A stretch of DNA of 64,000 nucleotides from Pseudogymnoascus destructans (lineage: Eukaryota; Ascomycota; Leotiomycetes; Thelebolales; Thelebolaceae): contig NW_020167525.1 in NCBI RefSeq assembly GCF_001641265.1, positions 343,501 through 407,500 on the forward strand. Direction: 5' to 3'. Positions 1-11,312 of this stretch are shown in pieces. Position 1 is the first letter of the stretch; each line of letters begins with the position of its first letter. A program made the position numbers and the translations under genes. The notes beneath the pieces are model-generated. The model was not told the DNA's origin. It ran no database searches and worked only from the letters and a program-made list of their open reading frames with translations.

Positions 1-596
1 TATTTATGCCAAAGGAGTGTAGTTCTCTCATTTTCCATGACTTTCCATGACTAACCAGGCTTGGTAAATGTATTAGAAATCAAGTGCGACCCACAACTAG
101 CTTGCTAACTATGTAGTGAACGTAAGAGAATCCCATAGAACCATCTCTTGGGTTCCTAGCCTATAGGAAGTGAAAAGGAGGTCCAAGGTCAGAGTACCTA
201 TAGATAAATTATGTCATAACTTAACCAATCTTGTGGGTAACTAAGGAGCGATGACGTGTAATGAATCATAGAGGGTTTTAGAAGCTTCTAGAGCTATCGT
301 TCATGTTCCTAGGCCTCTAGTTGGTAGAGATATGCCATGTGGTAGTATTGGCCCACCCCCTTAAGGAGGAGATTTTCTTAATAACTTGTTCAATGAGTGT
401 CCAAATGATATGCCGTGATGTATGTAGCATAAACAGATGTAGTAGAAGAGTTTGCAGCAATCGTTGAGTAGTATTGCTCTTGTTGTTGGTGTGATAAGCC
501 AAGATATGTATGGTGACTTGTAGGTTTGAGGATCAGATTTTTAAGTTTGCTCTTGAGTTTGATAGCAAACTGAGTGCAACGAATGTCAGTATGACA
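1..596 (+). repeat. LTR-1 copy, right part (left end outside window)
   Basis: Nearly the same sequence recurs at 15650-16575, inverted at 17131-18066, and at 45465-47045 with insertions. The right end here is ...GTCAGTATGACA at 596, the same terminus as the complete solo copy. It is followed directly by a pogo transposase fragment. Short ORFs inside it are incidental. Confidence 0.8.
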
Positions 597-905
597 TAAG
601 GCAGTTTTAGGCATCTAGTCTAAGAAGTACAAGTCCCTGTACACAGCTGCAAAAGCTCTTGGAATTTGTAGGGACACTGTGAAGAAACAACTGAACTAAG
701 GCCTCTTACGTGTTGAATCACGCTAACAACAAAAGAAGTGAAAGTGGGATGGTTTGACACATACAAGGACTTTATGACGCATCTCGAAATCAAAGCACAA
801 CATGTATAACATGGATGAGACCAACTTTTCGATTAGAACTATAGAATGTACTAGAATCATTGTTGATTCTATGCTCTGTACACTCAAGCTTCTGCGAATC
901 ATTCT
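597..905 (+). pseudogene. pogo-A transposase, N-terminal and early DDE fragments
   Basis: Broken reading frames give a psq-type helix-turn-helix segment (YTAAKALGICRDTVKKQL, 630-695). Next comes the pre-catalytic segment VYNMDETNFSIRT (about 803-842), whose aspartate is the first DDE residue of pogo/Fot1 transposases. The order matches pogo-B at 16621-18822, but most of the sequence between helix-turn-helix and NMDET is missing, and stops interrupt the frame. A later part of the same protein lies at 2333-2540, beyond a hAT remnant and an LTR-2. Confidence 0.7.
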
Positions 906-1099
906 CATATACTGTATAACAGCATAATTTAAAGTAGGATAAGAAGAGCCTTGTAGCTTCTCTGCTAGCATATAAAGATATAGAAAAAATCTAATAACGC
1001 CTTTATCATTTGCCAACCTTTTGCTGTTAAGCTATATCTTTCATACTTAAATTAAGCTGTTGAGATGCACAGAGAGCTGTTATTAGACCTTGTAAATGC

Positions 1100-1955
1100 T
1101 AAATGAAGCATATAATATGTTGAGCTCCATCGTACTTGCATATCGGGGCTAAGCGACGCTGAAGTTTGCTGAGAACAGCTACTGACTCATTTTCTGGTAG
1201 TGATGGAACTCGGGCAGCTCCATACTCAAGGCGGTATCCATTTGGCTTATCTGCTAGTACTGCCTTTAATGATGTTAAAGCAGCTTGAATAGCAAGGTTT
1301 ATAATGTACCTAATACATCTGACATCGCCTTCTTTTGTTGTATATGCCCATGGTTGCTGTAATGTAGTTTCGTTCTTGTATGCTAAGTTCTCATATTCTC
1401 AGAGCATGGTAGTGTTTGTAGAAGCATTATCACGAGTGATAGTAAAAACTACAGGAGTAACACCATAGTCATCTGTAACAGCTATTAACTGCCCTGTAAG
1501 ATATTCACTAGACTAGATTGGCTCTTATAGCTTAATAAGATCTAAGACTGTACATCGTAACTGCCACTTATCAGAGATCCAATGTGCTATTACTATAGCG
1601 TATTTAGAATAGTTGCGTGCAGACCAAGTATTGGTTGTTAAAGATATACGTCCACCTTTTGTAGTATGCCGCTGTAATTCAATTTGTAACCTTGCTTTAT
1701 GAATGCAAAATATCTGTTGCAAGTCTCTTGCAATTGTCGTTTGTCTAATTACAAGTGTTGTTGGATTTAAATGGCTAACAAGCTGCCAGAAGGATAGACT
1801 CTTAGATGTACGCAATGGTAGGTTATTACACACAATAAATGAGAGTAGGAGCTCTCTAAATTTTGACGAATTTGGTGCATGGCTAGGTACTTTGCAAGGC
1901 TAGAAGAATGTAGCTGTAGTTGAAGACGAAGGCTGTGTATCTCCGTCTTGAACAT
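1100..1955 (-). pseudogene. hAT-1 transposase remnant
   Basis: Read on the minus strand from 1955, the frame gives a hAT-type segment ending in SLTTNTWSARNYSKYAIVIA (about 1580-1650). It continues to TPVVFTITRDNASTN, the catalytic D-N region of hAT transposases, and then to a tail near 1105. Several in-frame stops and no intact start show it is dead. It is truncated at its upstream side by the LTR-2 at 1956. The stretch 906-1099 holds nothing I recognise. Confidence 0.7.
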
Positions 1956-2327
1956 TGTAAGGACACAGGGCACCCAGCTCACAGTAATAGCATATGAGAG
2001 TGCGAGTGGGAGGCTAAACGGATGCTATCCTATAGGTCTACTATGAAGGATACAAAAAAGATGAAAGGGGAACCCCGTTGAGTCTGTTTCCTTGAGTACC
2101 AGAAACGGGCCCGACTCGGTTATCCCAACCCTAGCCCTGATCCTTCCACCGCAACAGGTCAGCATCGACCCTGAACCCTACACCCTTACCATCCCCCACT
2201 ATAGTGTAACTCGCTATGTGCTCCTCTACTGGTTCGAAACCACACCGAGTCGGATTTCATGCTTGTAGTGACCGTAACAGTTCTGAGACAGGTTCTTCGA
2301 GTATCTAGGTAAGGAGGCATCCTTACA
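1956..2327 (-). repeat. Solo LTR-2 with AACAT target duplication
   Basis: The 372-bp unit begins TGTAAGGACAC and ends GCATCCTTACA, giving 8-bp inverted ends. AACAT occurs immediately left (1951-1955) and right (2328-2332), a 5-bp target-site duplication typical of LTR retroelement integration. Orientation is opposite to the 3' LTR of Gypsy-3 at 26835-27121. A similar 372-bp copy sits at 46591-46962. Confidence 0.85.
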
Positions 2328-2332
2328 AACAT

Positions 2333-2560
2333 GCTTTTTCTTATATTGCACACTAAGGCCGTTAAGTATTATATTCAAAGGTCTTAACGTTCTGCAAAGC
2401 TGGATTCTATAGGATGTTATTGATGAATGGCACTTCTCTGCAAAAAGAAAGGATAGACAAGCAATCTACATAGAGTTGAATGGTTAAAACGCATATTTGA
2501 GCTAGCAACACATGCGAAGGCAGATAGAGGACAAAATCTCACAACTCAAACTCGACTGAG
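2333..2560 (+). pseudogene. pogo-A transposase, middle fragment
   Basis: The DNA aligns with 18260-18430 of pogo-B. Conserved pieces are the TTATATTCAAAG segment, the GTGGCACTTCTCTGCAAA segment, and the stretch coding HGLEWLKHVFE in pogo-B (degraded here). Frames are interrupted, and only this middle part of the DDE domain is present. Confidence 0.6.
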
Positions 2561-3000
2561 ACGAAGTCATATCAGGCACTGGGCCCTCCGCTTTTACCTC
2601 CGCTTTGTGTTAGGGGGTGATTTTGCACAGATATTACTAGTTATGCCAAAGGGTTCTCAGGCGCAGATAGTTGGCGTTTACATTCAGAAGTCTGCGATAT
2701 AGGACAGTTTATCACAGTTATGTTTAAAGACGAATATGCATGTTAGCGGTCTAGGAGAACATAACACTGCCTTCATCACATAGGTTAGGAGCATTCCTTA
2801 TGATCTGCTAAAGTGCCCTACTACTACAATACCACCTTATGTTAGCCAGCTAGCTACATTCACAGACTTAGTCAATAAGGTATATCCACAGCCGCTACCC
2901 TTACGTGCTAGTGCTATGGCTAGCACTTACGGCTGCAACCTCACATGATGGATAACATTGGATATCATAGATATTATGTTACCCATGTTATCCACGGATA
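2561..3000. other. No recognisable gene
   Basis: AT-rich sequence with stops in all frames and no long ORF. I see no terminal repeats or coding similarity. It is probably decayed repeat DNA, since both flanks are transposon-derived. Confidence 0.5.
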
Positions 3001-3475
3001 TCCCTTTGGTACGACGCCACTATATAAGTAGATAGTATTTCCTTAGATAGGAGCTTCGTGCTCAACTCAATATAGTATTCTTTACAATACTGTAATGTGT
3101 TACTTAGAAAGCCTTTGTGTCTAATCCCCTGCCTCCTCTATCCCTTTGGCACGACGCCACTATATAAGTAGATAGTATTTCCTTAGATAGGAGCTTCTCA
3201 ACTCAATATAGTATTCTTTACAATACTGTAATGTGTTACTTAGAAAGCCTTTGTGTCTAATCCCCTGCCTCCTCTATCCCTTTGGCACGACGCCACTATA
3301 TAAGTAGATAGTATTTCCTTAGATAGGAGCTTCTCAACTCAATATAGTATTCTTTACAATACTGTAACGTGTTACTTGGAAATCCTTTGTGTCTAATCCC
3401 CTGCCTCCTCTGTCAAGTCAACCTTACGCAAGAAACCTCTGTGTCTTCTATCATTTAGAAATCAGCGTTATATTC
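3001..3475 (+). repeat. LTR-3 copy with a triplicated internal segment
   Basis: Three tandem units start at 3001, 3141 and 3277 (about 136-140 bp each). Each runs from TCCCTTTGG(T/C)ACGACGCC to CCCCTGCCTCCTC. The unit is the reverse complement of part of the LTR-3 at 3728-4202. Sequence from 3412 to 3475 continues into the inverted LTR-3 end (TATAACGCTGA read backwards). Each unit carries a TATA-like ACTATATAAG box, so the amplified block probably includes the LTR promoter. Confidence 0.75.
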
Positions 3476-3548
3476 GACTACAAGTGGGAGAGCATGTGGA
3501 AAGCCTATGTCCATTATTCATCACTTCACTGGGAAAACATTCCATCAT

Positions 3549-4293
3549 TCCAGGGAGCTGCTGTCGTAAGTGAAGACTCAGGATGCGGCCTTGGAAAAGC
3601 TCGAGGCAGTTTTAGGAGATCGACCAACCGTTCCCCGTTCTCGTGAAGTTGTCGCCGTAATGCGGCCTCTGGAGAAGCCCAGAGACAGGTTTGGGAAATC
3701 GACCAACCATCCCCCGTTTCCACGAAGTGTAACGCTGACTTCTAAATGATAGAAGACACAGAGGTTCTCTTGCGTAAAGGTTTACTTATCAGAGGAGGCA
3801 GGGGATCAGACACAAAGGCTTCAAGTAACACGTTACTAGTATATAACAAATACTGTATTGAGTTGAGCACGAAGCTCCTATCTAAGGAAATACTATCTAC
3901 TTATATAGTGGCGTCGTGCCTAGTGGACTCCTGGGAACTCACTCGAGTCCTCGGAGTCCTGGACTCTTAGGATTCTTCTCATCATCCTGCGAGTCCGTCA
4001 TGTGCCTAGTGGACTCCTGGGAACTCACTCGAGTCCTCAGAGTCCTGGACTCTTAGGACTCTTCTCATCATCCTGCGAGTCCATCACGTGATACTTTCGG
4101 AACTACTATTCCCCACTGCCCCTCCAGGTACCAGGGCCGGTCTCATGCGACCTCCCTCCTTCCTGTCCTGTAGTTGGCCAGCCTTCTTGTTCCGTCGTAA
4201 CACGAAGCTGCTGTCGTAATCTTAGGCAAAGGATGCGACCTTTCAAGAGGCCCTAGGCAGAAATAGAGAGTCGGCCAACCATTACGTTTCCGA
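3549..4293. repeat. Three diverged ~80-95 bp tandem units, split by an LTR-3
   Basis: Units at 3549-3644, 3645-3722 and 4203-4293 share GAAGCTGCTGTCGTAA at the start and GTCGGCCAACCATTACG-like ends. The third was separated from the second by insertion of the LTR-3 at 3728-4202. ORFs over this stretch look incidental. Confidence 0.6.
3728..4202 (-). repeat. Solo LTR-3 with CGAAG target duplication
   Basis: It begins TGTAACGCTGAC and ends CCGTCGTAACA. CGAAG flanks both sides (3723-3727 and 4203-4207). It contains a tandem duplication of about 85 bp (about 3916-4000 and 4001-4085) that is single in the copy at 9017-9405. Strand is assigned from the TATA-like box. Despite the same orientation as the 9017 copy, private target duplications show these are two solo LTRs and not the LTR pair of Gypsy-1. 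Confidence 0.85.
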
Positions 4294-4340
4294 GCGCAGG
4301 GGATATGGCCAGACAGAGGACAGGAAGCAAGAAACTGTGT

Positions 4341-7300
4341 TCAGGGGCTTGCTTTGCAGAGAATTTTCCACACTGCAGCCACGTACTGGGGGCCTCTGTC
4401 TGAGATGATCGAATTTGGTAAACCATGGTGTTTCCATACATGTCGAAGGAGTAGCTGTGCTGTTGCTTCTGCAGTTGTGCCTTCTTGGCCTGCAAAGCAT
4501 GGGATAAAATGGCGTTCTTTTGTAAGTCGGCATGCTACGACAAGGATAGCATTGTTTCCTTCACACAATGGCAATCCTGTAATAAAGTCGAGTGATATGT
4601 CCTGCCACGGCTGGCTGCCAACAGGGATTGGTTGAAGAAGTCCATTATAAGCATCTCTTGTAGGTTTTGATCTTTTGCAGATATGGCAGTTCTTGATGTA
4701 TTGTATAATTGTCTTATCCATCCGGGGCCAGTAATACTGTCTTTTGATGACCCGAACCATCTTCCCAATGCCAGGGTGTCCCATTGCTGGTTGGTCATGA
4801 ATTTCTTGTAAGAATTCGACATGAGCACTTTCTGGAACCCAGACTCTATTATGATAATATAAGATCCCTTCCTTCACCTCGCAATATGCTAGAGCTATGT
4901 CTGGACTGTTTAGTTCTCCATTCTGAAGCTTCTGAATAGTGTCTTTGCATAAGCTGTCTTGAAGTTGTTGTAAGGATGCCTTCTCGTCTCTCATTCTAGG
5001 GAGTAGACTCTGGGTAGCTGCGGGGTCACGTGTGATCATTTGGGTGGGCTAACCGAGTCGGAACCGAGTCGGATGGGTTTCGGGTACTTGAGACAATCGA
5101 CTCACGGGGTTCCCCCATCATCTTTTTTGTATCCTTCATAGTAGACCTATAGGATAGCATCCGTTTAGCCTCCCACTCACACTCTCATATGCTATTACTG
5201 TGAGCTGGGTGTCCTGTGTCCTTACAGTTGTGCAGTTTGGATTTTGCCTAGAATACTTGCTTCCTGTAGGTGGACTGGCGCGAGTTGGATGTCTTGATTC
5301 ACCTTAGCATCTTCGAATTTCCTTATCTCTTGGAGGTCTGGATGGAGTCTCTTGAGTGGTAGCAGGGTTTGAAGTTGTTGTTTTTGGCGGTCATCTTCTT
5401 CGTTCCCTTCTGGTCTATCTCCTGGTCTTCGAGTTAATGCATCTGCTTTTCCGTTCTGTTTCCCAGGTCGATATATAATTTGAAAGTTAAACCTTGACAG
5501 AAACTCAGCCCATCGAGCTTGCCTTCGAGTAAGCTTCTTTGTTGTCATGAAGTATTCAAGACTCTTGTGATCTGACAAAACTTGGACTGGCATTGCTATG
5601 CCCTCGACTTCTGGTCTCCATGCTTCGAAGAATCTGATGATGGCGAGTAACTCCTTGTCATAGATTTCGTAATTGCATTCTGCAGGTGCCATCTTTTTCG
5701 AGAAGAATGCAACTGGATGTAGGATTCCCTTGTCATCTTTCTGTGACAGTACCCCTGAGGAAATAAAATCTGAGGCATCAGCTTCAACATAGGCTGTCTT
5801 CTCTCTATCGAAATGTCGTAAGACTGGGGCTTCTGTGACAGTCTTTTTCAGAAGTGTGAATGCTTCCTGACATGCTTCTGTCCATTCAAAGACATGGTCT
5901 TTTTTCGTTAAATTGTCGAGTGGTTTCATGATGTTTGAATAGTTCTTGATAAACCTATAGAACACACAGAATCCGATAAAAGCTTGCGTGTCCCGTAATG
6001 ATTTTGGTGCTTTCCAATCGAGTATAGTGTTCACCTTTCCAGGATCCATGTGAATTCCATTAACTCCAATGATGAGTCCTAAGAATTTTGTCTCTTGAAC
6101 GAAGAATTCGCATTTTGCTATATCTGCTTGTAGTCCTGCTTCTCGAAGCTTTTGTAGAACCATTTTGACATGCTTAACATGTTCCTCCTTACTTGTGCTA
6201 TAGACAAGAAGATCGTCCATGTATGCAGTGACGAATTTGTTTATGTATTCCATTAATGTTTCATTCATATATCGTTGGAATGTTGCTCAGCCATTCGTAA
6301 GTCCAAATGGGAGAACTTTGTATTTGTATGATCCAAATTGGGTTTTGAATGTTGTCAGATCTTTGTCCTCCTCTGTCTGCATGCGAATTTGATTAAAGGC
6401 ATGTCTAATATCAATCTTTGTAAGATATTTGGCACCTGTGATTTGAGCCAATGTTTCATCAATGAGGGGAAGTGGGTATGAGTCTTTCCTTGTGATCGCA
6501 TTTAGTTTGTGATAGTCTACGCAAAATCGAAGTCCACCTCCTGGTTTGCGTACAAATAACACAGGTGAGGCAAATGGTGCTTTGCTAGCTTCGATGAATC
6601 CTTTGGTAAGATTGTCCTCCACATATTTCTTCACAAGATCAAGCTCTTCTCGAGACATGTTATAGAGTGGTGCATACCCTAGTTTTGAGTTCCCTTCTAA
6701 CACAATGTGATGGTCTGCATATCTGTGAGGCGGGAGCTTGTCTGCAGCCTGTTTTGAGAACACATCGAGATATTTATGGAACTGCTTTGGGAGGATCAGT
6801 TTTGGGTCGATTTCTTTCGTTTCCTCCTTTGCTTGTTCAGCGAGTATATCTTTAAATGATACTGCAAAAACCTTAGCTCCTTTCTGCTTCCGAAGCATAT
6901 TGAATGGTGCAGCTCCAATCATTGTAACAGTGCATTTGTTCTTGTTCTTATAATGAGGTTGGAGGGCTGGCTTCGGAGCTTCTTTATCTTGTATTTCCTT
7001 CTCAGCTTGGGGACTTGTAGTTTTCACTTTTAAAGTGTCTGTTGGTGTAGTGTGCTGGCAGTGACCCTTTGTAAAGATGACTTGGTCGTTTACCATATTG
7101 AGTGTGACTCCATGCTGCTTCATCCAAGCTTTCCCAAGAATGATAGAATGTTTCCCAAGAGTAGTAATGAATAGAGGGCATAGACTTTCAACGTGATCTC
7201 CAATTTGTAGTCGAGGGTATATAGCATGCATAACTGTAGGTGCTGCAACTCCATTAAATCCTTCAATGTTCTTTGGTTTTATAAGTTGGATAGGAGAGAT

Positions 7301-7530
7301 GTTCTCAATTTCACAAATTCGTTTTGCGTCAACAGCATTCACAAAGCTTCCACCTGTTGCACCGCTATCCATTAAGGCTTGCATGACAATTTGATTCCTT
7401 CCTATTCTGCAGGTAGCTAAGAATGGAGTGTCATAGTCGAAATGGGATAATGATGAGGCAGAGGAGGCAATTCTTGCTGTAGAACCTCTAGCGACGTCTT
7501 TTCTAGAGGCTATTCTTTTCCCGACTAATA
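4341..7530 (-). pseudogene. Gypsy-1 pol: protease-RT-RNase H-integrase, broken
   Basis: Protease: FDYDTPFLATCRIG, then ALMDSGATGG with the catalytic DSG near 7365. RT: KIDIRHAFNQIRMQ and YMDDLLVYS with intact catalytic aspartates. RNase H: TAYVEADASDF (about 5780). Integrase: HPGIGKMVRVIKRQYYWPR, CHIC zinc residues, first aspartate in ISLDFITG, second in IISDRGPQYVA. A TGA at about 6284 follows LTNG inside RT. The LTR-2 at 4969-5226 separates RNase H from integrase. The third integrase acidic residue is lost with the truncation. Confidence 0.85.
4969..5226 (+). repeat. Solo LTR-2 inside Gypsy-1 pol, GTTGT duplication
   Basis: The 258-bp unit begins TGTAAGGATGCC and ends GTGTCCTTACA, flanked on both sides by GTTGT (4964-4968 and 5227-5231). 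Removing it and one duplication makes the RNase H-side and integrase-side frames adjacent. The insertion is therefore younger than Gypsy-1. Confidence 0.9.
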
Positions 7531-8782
7531 CTGGGTAGGATCCTCAGTATCAGAGATCTCATTGAGTCTGCCATTCTGTTTCTGAGGGCAGTCATGAGCA
7601 CGATGGCTGCTTTCGTGGCAATGGAAGCATTTGCCAAGCTTCATGAGCGATTCTTTCTCAGGATCTTGGTGGGGAGAGCGGTAGAGCTTTTTCTGTGGTG
7701 CCACTATTTCAACAGCAGTACTAGCAGTAGGGCTCTGGCCACTCTGCTTCTGGTAGGCGAACGGCTGTAGCTTCATTCTCTTCTCCTTTTCTTGAATTCT
7801 CTGTAGGTTTTGGTCCACAAGCATGCATTTCTTCGCGAATTCATGTAGGGTGGTAGCTCCCACTTCTGCAACAAGGGCTTTCTGCATGCCTTGGTTGATT
7901 TTAAATCAGAGATCGTCAAGCAAGGTCTCTTCTGAGTAGTCCAGCTCTGTCTGCAGTGAGTCTCTGGAATTCAGCCCAGAATGTTGTGAAGGTATTCTTG
8001 CCTTGGTATAACTTGCGATACTCAGTTTGTGCAGTGTGTCTCCTATCGGGGTCGCTAAACACTTTCTCAAGGAGTTGGAGGATTTCTTCTGCTGACTGAA
8101 GCATGTTTGGTGAGGTAATGCGAAGCCTTGGGTTCACATGGCGAACTGCGAGTCCTCCTAGTCTGCTTTGGAGATAACTCATCTGCATCTTGTCATTTGG
8201 GAAGTGGTCGATGTTGGCTTCCAGCTTGAGTCGGATCTTCACAACCCAGTCTTCAAAAGCTGGTTCAATCCCATCCATAAGAATAGGAGGATCCGGAATG
8301 CGAGCAGACTGGTGAGGTGCTGCATTGCGAATAGGAGCTGTATTCTCAAGATATTTTTGAATGCCTTGCAGTTCAGTAATCTTTTCATCCTTGTCTTGAA
8401 TTTCTTCTTGGAGCTGTAGAATAGCATCATTTCGCTCTGCAATAGTAGCATCAGAAGCTTGACCGACGATGAGGTAGTCCTTCATAATGGCTTTCAACAT
8501 TGACCAGGCGTACTCTTGGCTGCTAGGTGACAGCTTTTGGAATTCAGTGTAGGTGTTGACATTCCAATTCCTCATCTGGTGGCCGTTTGATAGTATAGAC
8601 TGGTGTCTTTCTTGAGCTGTTTTGCCCATCCTCTTGAAATCTTCTTGGGCTTCGAGGAAGTCATCTTGAAGTTCATCTCTCTTCTCAGACTCATCTGCCA
8701 AGGTTGTTTTCTCATTTATAGACTCATAGTCTTCTGGGTTTCGGTCAGCCATCTTGGCTTTTTCTTTGGCTGTGTGTGCCAT
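7525..8782 (-). pseudogene. Gypsy-1 gag, frameshifted
   Basis: The first ORF starts at 8782 (MAHTAKEKAKMADRN) and runs through a coiled-coil-prone stretch into a retrotransposon gag core (GLAVRHVNPRLR, EEILQLLEKVFSDPDRR, FTTFWAEFQRL). Near 7920-7960 the frame slips and a TGA occurs. The second ORF (7887-7525) carries MQKALVAEVGATTLHEFAKK and a CCHC knuckle, CFHCHESSHRAHDC. Comparison with the Gypsy-2 gag fixes the missing join. Confidence 0.8.
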
Positions 8783-9016
8783 AGCAGCTTTGCTATTCTT
8801 TCGGTTTTTGTATTCAGTAGATCAGACTCGTATTGCCAAAGGCCCTATTGCGCAGTTTGTCGACTGTAGGAGCCACTTGAGAGGAGCGCACTTCCCTCAT
8901 AGCTATATTCATTGTCGAGGGAGCATTGTGAAAGGTCTGATCTATAAAGTCTGTGCTGTTCTGGTGTTTCTGGTGTGTTCTGTGGTGTTCTGGAATCAAC
9001 TTTAGGATATGGTTGT

Positions 9017-9405
9017 TGTAACGCTGACTTCTAAATGATAGAAGACACAGAGGTTCTCTTGCGTAAAGGTTTACTTATCAGAGGAGGCAGGGGATCAGAC
9101 ACAAAGGCTTCAAGTAACACGTTACTAGTATATAACAAATACTGTATTGAGTTGAGCACGAAGCTCCTATCTAAGAACTAACTATCTACTTATATAGTGG
9201 CGTCGTGCCTAGTGGACTCTTGGGAACTCACTTGAGTCCTCGGAGTCCTGGACTCTTAGGACTCTTCTCATCATCCTGCGAGTCCGTCACGTGATACTTT
9301 CGGAACTACTATTCCCCGCTGCCCCTCCAGGTACCAGGGCCGGTCTCATGCGACCTCCCTCCTTCCTGTCCTGTAGTTGGCCAGCCTTGTTGTTCCGTCG
9401 TAACA
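9017..9405 (-). repeat. Solo LTR-3 with GTTGT target duplication
   Basis: The 389-bp unit starts TGTAACGCTGAC and ends CCGTCGTAACA. GTTGT lies on both sides (9012-9016 and 9406-9410). It has one copy of the ~85-bp module that is duplicated at 3728-4202. Confidence 0.88.
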
Positions 9406-9651
9406 GTTGTAGAGTTTCCAAAGAAGGGAATTCAAATTTCAGTATCAAGGTTCAGGCTCAGAGAGCAAAAGAAAGGTGAGATTCAATCTTATGTTACGAT
9501 GGTCATGGAGGTCAAGAAGCCAGTCCAGGGAATAATAAGCTAGATTGAATCTAAAGAGAGAAGAAGAAGAAGAAGGAAGGAAGGTGAGGCTATTCCTCAT
9601 AATATACAGTTGTCCGCTTAGCGGTTGTAGCCTTGGTGGCTAAGGCTGCAC
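9406..9651. other. Noncoding, purine-rich stretch before the minisatellite
   Basis: No gene seen. A GAA/AGG-rich run at about 9558-9588 precedes the 9-bp repeat array. Confidence 0.5.
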
Positions 9652-10335
9652 CCGTAACAACCGTAACAACCGTAACAACCGTAACAACCATAACAACCAT
9701 AACAACCATAACAACCATAACAACTGTAACAACCATAACAACCATAACAACTGTAACAACTGTAACAACCATAACAACCCTAACAACTGTAACAACTGTA
9801 ACAACCATAACAACCGTAACAACCATAACAACCATAACAACCATAACAACTGTAACAACCATAACAACCATAACAACTGTAACAACTGTAACAACCATAA
9901 CAACCGTAACAACCATAACAACCATAACAACCATAACAACCATAACAACCATAACAACCATAACAACCATAACAACCATAACAACCATAACAACCATAAC
10001 AACTGTAACAACCATAACAACCATAACAACTGTAACAACTGTAACAACCATAACAACCGTAACAACCATAACAACCATAACAACCATAACAACCATAGCA
10101 ACCATAACAACCGTAACAACCATAACAACCATAACAACCATAGCAACCATAACAACTGTAACAACCATAACAACCATAACAACTGTAACAACTGTAACAA
10201 CCATAACAACCGTAACAACCATAACAACCATAACAACCATAGCAACCATAACGACCATAACAACCATAACAACCATAATAACCATAACAACTGTAACTAC
10301 TGTAACAACTGTAACAACTGTAACAACTGTAACAA
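9652..10335. repeat. 9-bp minisatellite, about 76 units
   Basis: The run is tandem C-(C/T)-(A/G)-TAACAA units, mainly CCATAACAA, CTGTAACAA and CCGTAACAA, over 684 bp (76 x 9). Unit variants form higher-order blocks: a segment containing CTGTAACAACTGTAACAACC recurs every 100-150 bp. Because 9 is divisible by 3, several frames stay open and give artificial MVV, TTI and LLW repeat proteins; none is a gene. Confidence 0.95.
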
Positions 10336-10748
10336 GCTGTAAGCTATAATCGTAACAGTGAGAGCCCTATTAGGAAGAACTAGACTTTACGATTGTCACG
10401 GTTCACCAAGGCATAGGGCGCCAGTTGGGTATTATAAATTAAATTCAATCTAGAGAAGAAAGGAAAGAGAAGAGGAGCACTCAAGCAGTGGCTCGATCTA
10501 CTCGTGCGGGCCACGGGTCTGTGCATAATAAGTGGGGCATGTAAGTACTTGGATAATGCATGTACATACTCTACTCATACTGTTAATCTACCCACGAAAG
10601 TTGTTCCTCCCATTGACTGCAATACACCACCCCAACTTGTCCTTAAACGAAGCACATACAGTACTAGACCACTGCTATTAACTGAATTCCAATTTGATGC
10701 GTAAATCGCGTCGCGTAACCCACCCCTCCTTGTACAACAACCATAATT
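10336..10748. other. Noncoding flank, LTR-4-like fragment and Tc1-A leader
   Basis: About 10496-10530 (ACTCGTGCGGGCC...GGGTCTGTGCA) resembles 12787-12825 in the LTR-4 region after Gypsy-2. The rest up to 10748 is probably the 5' end of the Tc1-A element. No ORF is convincing. Confidence 0.45.
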
Positions 10749-11312
10749 ATGCCACCAACTCGGAGGGCTTTGGCTCCAATTGATGGGAATCGACAGCCTG
10801 GTGGCCAATTAAGCCTATACCAACGCGGGCAGATTATTGGGAGGCAGTCAGAGGGTGCAACACCTACTAAGATTGCACACGACCTAAACCTTGACCGAAG
10901 CACTGTACGATATACAATTGCAGTTGACTCAATACGCACCGAAGGCGAGAGCCTACCCCGTACACCACAGGGAAAGTCATATACAGAAGCAGAGCAACAC
11001 CTTATACTCCGCCATGTACGCCTAAACCCAAGGGATACATACCAAGAAGTAAAGGATGCTTGTAATGTTGCTTGCTCAACATCAACTATAAAGAGGATAC
11101 TACAAGAAGCAGGCATAGGCAATTGGCGTGCAAAGTGTTGCCCTTTTTTACTGTCAATACATGCAGCTAAACGGCTTGCATGGTGTTTAGCACGGAGGAA
11201 TTGGACAGCAGAGGATTGGGGTCAAGTTGTGTGGAGTGATGAGTGCTCTGTTGAGCAGGGGTGGGGTAACAGGAGCGAGTGGTGTTTTGTAGGATGTAAA
11301 GCCTTTACTTTT
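10749..11312 (+). pseudogene. Tc1-A transposase, C-terminally truncated
   Basis: A 190-residue frame from 10749 has a homeodomain-like helix-turn-helix (QLSLYQRGQIIGRQSEGATP, then IAHDLNLDRSTVRYTI) and a second one (LILRHVRLNPRDTYQEVKDA). It then has the first catalytic aspartate in VVWSDECSVE. Tc1/mariner transposases normally run to about 330-350 residues with two further acidic residues, both missing. The sequence breaks near 11312 and meets the oppositely oriented Tc1-B. Confidence 0.8.

Larger units (their letters stand above)
4253..9011 (-). mobile_element. Gypsy-1: Ty3/Gypsy element, 3'-truncated, inactive
   Basis: Minus-strand order is gag, CCHC zinc knuckle, aspartic protease, reverse transcriptase, RNase H, then an integrase cut off near 4253. 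The region after the integrase aspartates, including any chromodomain, polypurine tract and 3' LTR, is missing and replaced by the tandem units at 4203-4293. An LTR-2 at 4969-5226 interrupts pol. The stretch 8783-9011 is probably 5' untranslated element sequence. Frameshifts and stops make it non-autonomous. Confidence 0.85.

Noticed and set aside
3728..9405. The two same-orientation LTR-3 copies as the LTR pair of Gypsy-1
   Set aside because: Each has its own 5-bp duplication (CGAAG and GTTGT), no polypurine tract precedes the left copy, and Gypsy-1 is truncated before it.
9652..10335. A CRISPR-like array
   Set aside because: The units are contiguous 9-mers without spacers, and the genome is eukaryotic.
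9590..10349. Three ORFs of 216-238 residues made of MVV, TTI or LLW repeats
   Set aside because: They are translations of the 9-bp minisatellite; any in-phase 9-mer array stays open in several frames.
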